This document shows positions 57,747 through 64,000 of a stretch of DNA of 64,000 bases, piece by piece. Made by a program: the position numbers and the translations under genes. The DNA is from Prostheceraeus crozeri. Taxonomy: Eukaryota; Platyhelminthes; Polycladida; Euryleptidae. The stretch is from assembly GCA_907163375.1 (NCBI GenBank), contig CAJQUW010011033.1, positions 124,001-188,000 on the forward strand. Direction: 5' to 3'. Numbering within the stretch: the first letter of the stretch is position 1; every line of letters begins with the position of its first letter. Under the pieces are notes generated by a model. It saw nothing but the letters and a program-made list of their open reading frames with translations. It made no database searches and had not been told where the DNA came from.

Positions 57747-59741
57747 CTGTAAGGCAATGGCATGACCTTTAGATTCCCAATGGGATTGAAAAATATTTCT
57801 TCTTTTATAATAACGTTTCGATTCTAGTAAGCATCTAGTTAAATATGTTTTAGTACATATTTTAAATCACAGAATAAATGAATTTTCGCATAGCGAGTAT
57901 TGAAAATGGAACATTATGAGATATTCTAAGACAAAATAGCGAAGGTTATATCAAGAACGTTATATCAAGAACGCATGTCGCTCAATCCGTGATTGGTGGC
58001 ACAAAACAACTCAAGCAGAAAAATAACTTTTTGAGGCCGACATTTTGACTACCGGTATAATGTAAGACATTAAGGAGTCAGGGTCTGTAAAGGATGCTGG
58101 CAGAATCTAAATTTTTGAGAAAACTTTTCTTATACGCGAATAACACCTTACCATCAGACCAGGGAACATACGTGTGGAACTATTGTAAGCACGTTTTAAC
58201 ACAGCATGTGCTTGACATTAGCGGATCAGTAAAATATCTCGACTGCAAGGTCGTCATATATCGAGGCAGACAATGACGAATCACAGAAATCCAATTAGTA
58301 GACATCGAATAAAGCATATTGAACAATAGATATCGGGAATGCTCAATCTGAGAGGGCAACATGATATCGGCTTAGGATATACGCAAAAGAGTCCACTGTG
58401 ACAATGAGAACTGTGAACAGTCCGTTTCCAAAACATCTGAATCCGATTTAGCTTCCATAATCATTGACTCCATGGAACATGACTCAATGGACACACCTCA
58501 CAACCGAGAGATGAAAGACCATGTGCCTGAGGTTCATAAAAGAAAATTGATCAATTAAAGAGGAGCAGCTGCATTTTTGTTGAAATTGATGGCAGTATCT
58601 CATTTAAGTCACCATAAATCTCAATTAAAAAGTACTCTTTTTTGCAAAGACACAATGGCGTTCTACGTCTAAAATTATGTTCCTATTATAATTCCTGAAT
58701 TAGACGTGGCATAATCCATAACCATTTGAGATCACCAAAAAACTCGTTGACAGCAATGTAAATGACTTAAAAATCTAAGCTACAAATCATAGCCGCATCG
58801 CATTTGTACTATGTAGGCCCAATTGTTTGTGACTTTACGCTTGACTGTTGACCGATGGGAAAAAAGAAAATGTGGAGGACACTGGCAGTCTTAAACATAA
58901 GATGCAACATTGAAACTGTCTGAACATCTGTTGTTGCATTTAATTTTTGCCTTCGAAATATTGAGTGCATGAGTTTTTTCAAACAATAGAGAAAATCTTA
59001 TGGGCGGCAAAACGAAATTGAGAGACGAAACAAAGATGCATTCATTGAAAAAGTCACATATACATGAAAAAGTTTTTATTGACCTACACTATCCGTAAGT
59101 GCAACAAAAAATACGTTGTGTTCGACTTCTATTTATTTTTGTCACTACATAACATCTTTACTTAAATTAGTGGTCATATTCAAGCAATGAAGGAAAATGC
59201 ATACTCTCAATCAGCACATAGCATCCACAGAACCCGCCGGTCACACGGATGAAAACTTGAAAAATATCGCAGTCAGCTGAGATAGTATTAAATTTGAACT
59301 TTATCTCTCATGTGATAATAATAAATCTAATTATTGCAGCATAACAATTTTAAATGAGACCAGCTTTTAAACTTTCAACGAATCTGTTTGACACCAACCA
59401 ATCTTCTTTTTTCATGGCGCTTTATTGGATTGAATGTACAATGTATGATTTAGATAGTATCTGTCGGATGACTTTAAACATGACTCACATCAAAATGGTC
59501 CGTGCTAAGCATAGAAATCCGGCTTTTCGCTTTCTTTAAGCCAGTGCAACTATAGTGCACAACATCTCTTTGTTGATGGCAACTTCAGCCACTTGGTTAT
59601 GCGCCGATGGCTAGATCTTTATGGAGCAAATTTTTTTGAAACATGCATCAGTTGTAAATTCTTGCCGCCAACCGACGTTGGACTACTTTATCAAAATGCT
59701 CCTATAGATGTAAAGGAGAAGTGACAAAATGTCCGTGAATA
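57747..59741. other. Upstream region of the Cys-rich gene
   Basis: No promoter, CpG-rich stretch or first non-coding exon could be recognised. Short ORFs only. Confidence 0.35.
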
Positions 59742-60130
59742 CCGTAAAGCCTCTATTTGAACGGCATGCCGCTCTATTTTTAAAACCTTTCCCCGCACTG
59801 CCGTTTAATTAGAGGTGCCATTCAATTAGAGAGTGCCGTTCTATTTTTCGACTAGCTGATCAGAATTTAGAGATGAAATTTTTAAGCAATTTTTATCTTA
59901 AATCTGTAAATTTTATAGATGAAAAGCGAAAACATGCAACATGAGAACTCTGCATATATCTGTTTGACAAAAGTTATTATTTTCAGTCATGTAATTGATG
60001 CAGGAGATGAATTCATCAAAGTGTCGTTAAATTATAGGTGACGTTCAATTACAGGGAGCCATTCAATTTTTCAACTCCTCCTCTAGACTGCCGTTATATT
60101 AGAGGTGCCGTTCAAATAGAGGTTTTACGG
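59742..60130. mobile_element. Tc1/mariner-type MITE, 389 bp, TA duplication
   Basis: Ends CCGTAAAGCCTCTATTTGAA and its inverted repeat, flanked by TA on both sides. The inside is rich in GCCGTTCAATTAGAGGTGCC-like repeats. No ORF. Confidence 0.75.
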
Positions 60131-61844
60131 TATATACAAAGTGCACTGACAAGCTGTCGGTAACTTCCTGTTGCAAACCACTAAACCGGTGGAAGCCGCC
60201 AACGTTCAGGTGCCGTCATGGGTACCGTTATGACAACGCATAATGTTCTGTTTCTTTCAGTCTTCCTGTCCGTTCTAGTCAAAGTGGTTCTAGTCCTTTA
60301 TTATTACTAGTGTCGAATTTCGACTATGCTTGGATTGACTTTTTTGGCTTGTTACACATCTAAAGCACATCAGTACAATGAAAACTGGAATGCTCACATT
60401 CCTTCCTCATGATCTGTCACACATTCAGAATAAATTTTACTAAATGAGTCTTCATCTCAACAATTGTCATCTTACTCCCTAGGATACACTCTATAGCTTA
60501 AAAACTTGATTTCCATAGTGAGAGGTCTCTCAAAGACATTGGATTGTCTAGACTTGCTATTCACGTCTTTCAACACATGACGCAGCATGATGTTTTTCTT
60601 AATAAGGCGTTAAGGGTGATCATAATTATGTATTTTTGCCATGCATTCGTTACAGTCTTTAAGCATTCTTGCATTGTGAAAAGCCTGAATTACGGATAAG
60701 AATCATGAGCTTAGTGAGTACTATGCTCTTATTCTTCTATAATGCTCTATTTTATCACCATGACTGAATACTTCTATAGACGTGCTTTGCACATTTTGTG
60801 TATTTGTCATCATAAGCAACACAGTGTGCGATGGTGAAAACTCCACGCTCCTAAGAATGGGGTGATCGGTTATGAGGTGTAGGAATTATGCTCATTATCT
60901 CAATCCACATCCTTTGTATTTCAGACCCTGAAGATTTTTTGAGTAAACATGCATGTATTTCTCAATGGAAGTAAGAGTGGAATGTGGATTTCAATCAAAT
61001 GGATTTTATTACTGAGCATGATTGAAAACGAATTTTTGATATATGAAGAAAATAGAAAATGCAGATATTACTAATATTCTAAATAGTATAATATAACTAT
61101 CGAAAGATAACTGATAATTATTTGCCACAGTAACAGAAAACAAAGACAACTTGCAGTGATGCGTTGGCCACGGTGCGTCGGAAAAAAATTTTGCCAAAAA
61201 AATTGTCCATCAAATTTGAATCATGCATTTTGATATATGGGTCATATGAAGTGAAAAAATGCCTGATTTAAAATATTTCATCGGGGGCTTTTTTTGCTAG
61301 GCCTATTTAAATATCATATGATATTTCAGGTACGAAAAGAGCTGATATCGTAAGTTCAAGACACGATTACTTGCTACAAATATGTTTTTCACTAAATTTC
61401 CAAAAGACAAATGTACCGAAATAATATTGACAAAGGATGATAGTTGTGTATGAAATCGGCTATATACATAGTATGCTTATAAGTAGTATTTATAGGTTAA
61501 TAATATATTTTTTGATTTTAGAACATAATTTTGTTTCAAACAAAAACTTCAACTAATTAACCGATTGATTGATTGATCAATTTCCTGATTCATTAGATGT
61601 AGGAAAATCAGATCATATCAACAATGTGCATGTATGATACACACCTGTCAATCTCTCCTTGACTCACTCCAATAAATAATGTATACAAATTTAAGATGAA
61701 TTTTTTACTTAGAAAAAACTGTCGTCATCATGGCTGTTGTGACTGCGTCATCAATATTCAGAAGTACGAATTGCAATAAAACAACTAGATGGCAATAAAA
61801 ATATTTTATTATATGCATTGCTATGATTGTATATGCATGCTCCA
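60131..61844. other. Intergenic sequence, no recognised feature
   Basis: AT-rich spacer between the Cys-rich gene and the right-edge gene. Confidence 0.4.
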
Positions 61845-64000
61845 TTAATTTGAGAAAAACACATAGTACTCGTAAATGCAAAAATTGCTACATATGTCGC
61901 CATTGTAAGAGCACACTGCTCTCAGAATTCGTTCTCTAAAATCAGGATGATCAATGTTCTTAACTTTGTAATGATCCCATATCTCAAGAAAGTCATGATG
62001 CACTGCTTCTGAGGCGTGCTCTGACCAGGGACCAAGACCTCTATTCGTAAATTTACAAAACTCCTGCACATGAAATATCACAGCATGAACCTTCGGTGTT
62101 GTGCCGATTTGAAGGTCGTCGTAATCTTGATGGAATTGTTGTATGAGTGCCTCATAGTTAGGGTCCAAATTATCGCCGAAACACGCAGAAACTATCTGAA
62201 ATATAAGAGACAAATTGGTGCTTTTTGTAATATTATCACGACATTATTCATGCTATATTGTTAAATAATAAATTACAATTCTAAATTGGTGCTTTTTCTA
62301 ATATTATCACGACATTATTCATGCTATATTGTTAAATAATAAATTACAATTCTAAATTGGTGCTTTTTGTAATATTATCACGACATTATTCATACTATAT
62401 TGTTAAATAATAAATTACAATAAATTGGTGCTTTTTGTAATTATTATCATTAACATGTTCCATATTCGCATTAGATTAAATGAAAAAGTGCGATTAATTA
62501 GAAATTGTCACTATTAAAAGTGCATTAAATTTGAGAATATATCTATATATATATATATATGTACATTCATAATTTTTTGATAGTGTAATTAATTTCTACT
62601 TAATCATTTGCACTTACCTTTGAAAAGCTTCGGAAGGCCTTGCAATACTTGAGGCAGGATAGTGGACTCATCGCTTGAAGCTGGTCTATTTTGGAAAGCA
62701 GAATTTTGCAAGTGTTGCCGGTGAAGCTGCCGCCATGAATGAGCTCTCGCTGTACTTTGCATGCTTCCAGCCAGGACACAGCTCCACTCCACTCAGCTGC
62801 TAATCCTTTGTATATGGAATTGACCGTTCCAGTGAAGAGGTGCAGTTCCGGTGGTGGGACAATGCGGATGACTGGAACAGATTTGTCTTCTTTGACACGA
62901 TTGATGGATGCACGCCATTCTCGAACATCTTTGCGTTCTTTCGAACGGCACCTTTGTCGTAATAATTCCAGAAGCTTGTTTCCAATGTCTCTAGTGTTCT
63001 GGTAACACCCGACTGGTTCAGATGGTCTCTGCTTGCGGAGCACCAGCAACAGGGGTGGCTGGATCCATGAGCCATTATGCCAAGGAGAAGGTTGCACAAT
63101 TTGAGATCAGTCGATATGGTGAAGTCGGTACTGATTCGATGAAGTCCTAAGGAAATCCATAACTTTCGAAGGTTTGGATAATTCTCCTGAACATTGGGTG
63201 CGATAGCAATAATTATGAGTTTCTTGACTCCTGAATCTTTGAAATATTTGTCCTTCCCAGTTGCAGTAAGAGGGAAAATGTTCAGACAAATCTTAAGGAA
63301 TCCACCCCCACCATCTAATCCGACCTTAACTAGGACTTCCTCTGTTTGATATCGCCTTTTTTCCTTCACTTGTTGAATCAATTCATCTACATCTCGACAA
63401 AGTACTGTCCACCTCGGCGTTTTCTCGATAATCACGTTTTTCTCCATTCGAACGAAATCAATATTTACGACTTGAAAAAGGTCATCAAGTTGATGATTCA
63501 TTTCGAAGAGTTTTTCTTTCAATTTACTCTCGACGGAAAGCTTTGTCGAAGCTCCTGATCTCACATGAGCACCAAGTTTTAAAGTCTTTCGGTCGCTTAA
63601 ACTCAAAGAAAGTCTGATATCATTCATGTCACTCGACGACAGAATCTGAGTTTTCTTCGCAGATGAGTTTGATTCTGGAAAAACAGCAATTCGTAACGGA
63701 TGACCGCCGCCATATTTTGCCAACTGTACCTCACTTTCGCCGTTATTCGATTTATTCGTTATCACCGCAGATGCCAACTGTTCTGTTCTATTGGATGGGC
63801 CGACCAAATCCTTGAAATTTGAATAAAGGTTCGTTGTTGTGCAGTGATGAGGTTTGCCAGGACCGATAATTGATAAACAAATGTTGCACAACTTTATACA
63901 CTTCTTCTCGCGGACAGCAACGCCTGTTCGAGGTCTACCAGGTGACCCTTTGATCTTGCCACCAACCAAGTTGGTGATGGTGCATCTTGCTCGTTGACAT
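61845..64000 (-). CDS. Spliced gene of probable mobile-element origin, cut by right edge
   Basis: Frame open from the right edge (..RARCTITNLVGGK, then a CNICLSIIGPGKPHHC Cys/His cluster). It continues through VKVGLDGGGGFLKI, HGSSHPCCWCSAS, PPPELHLFTGTVN and GGSFTGNTC. After a GT-AG intron (62196-62617) it ends with TPKVHAVIFHVQEFC and GLGPWSEHASEAVHHDF. I recall similar multi-copy ORFs in other invertebrate genomes, which suggests a transposon-encoded protein, but I cannot name the family or a reaction. The long ORF is not fully continuous within the window, so this copy may be inactive. Confidence 0.6.
62212..62440 (+). repeat. 71-bp tandem repeat inside the intron of the right-edge gene
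   Basis: AAATTGGTGCTTTTTGTAAT-type units start at 62212, 62283, 62354 and 62422, giving three full units and a partial one. Confidence 0.95.
62538..62562 (+). repeat. (TA)n microsatellite
   Basis: A run of TA dinucleotides with one interruption. Confidence 0.9.

Overview
This is a eukaryotic, almost certainly metazoan window. It is AT-rich, has GT-AG introns, and is crowded with animal-type transposon remnants (hAT, mariner, LINE 3' ends, tRNA-derived repeats). Nothing in the sequence fixes the species; a marine invertebrate is a reasonable guess but only an inference.

Host gene. One gene runs on the minus strand from about 57746 down to the left edge. Ten coding exons (57704-57746, 55840-55921, 54405-54483, 50597-50898, 44602-44878, 43029-43258, 40793-40892, 36607-36742, 7891-8120, 1-179) have GT/AG borders, and their codon phases agree at every junction. 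They give about 552 residues: a short hydrophobic signal-like start, then cysteine-rich modules with Cys-Pro-x-Gly-Tyr/Phe-x-Cys motifs, like the ephrin-receptor-like / GCC2-GCC3 class of secreted or surface proteins. The 3' end lies outside the window.

The main discovery is in the 28.5-kb intron between the exons at 36607 and 8120. A 22,562-bp palindrome (11636-34197) is flanked by a perfect 6-bp target-site duplication, CGCGTC, and begins 5'-AG and ends CT-3'. Each arm (about 11.5 and 11.0 kb) reads, from outside in: C-tract-rich terminal sequence; 22-bp repeats; an array of about 487-bp units; a TATA promoter; a leader that looks spliced; a 366-residue zinc-finger-like / coiled-coil protein gene; a small TATA-driven ORF; inward-lying ORFs on the opposite strand; and about 4.8 kb of AATAAA-rich satellite ending at a spacer-less centre near 23179/23180. 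Between the genes lie hairpins that share a CTAT loop but have different, still complementary stems, and three copies of a roughly 150-bp motif that looks structured. The termini and 6-bp duplication resemble those of Polintons, but no integrase, polymerase or capsid gene is visible. I read it as a giant palindromic, probably non-autonomous element, recent by the near identity of its arms. I recognise no described family with this organisation.

Other content. Non-autonomous hAT-like elements with 8-bp duplications lie at 954-3808, 6570-7754 and 38370-39093, and one hAT MITE family has four copies (4974, 9244, 39411, 51369). There are also a fold-back element next to the palindrome (10952-11511), mariner and ZBED/hAT transposase fragments, two LINE 3' ends, tRNA-derived repeats and several small inverted-repeat elements. 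At the right edge (61845-64000, minus) lies part of a spliced, probably mobile-element-derived gene of unassigned family.
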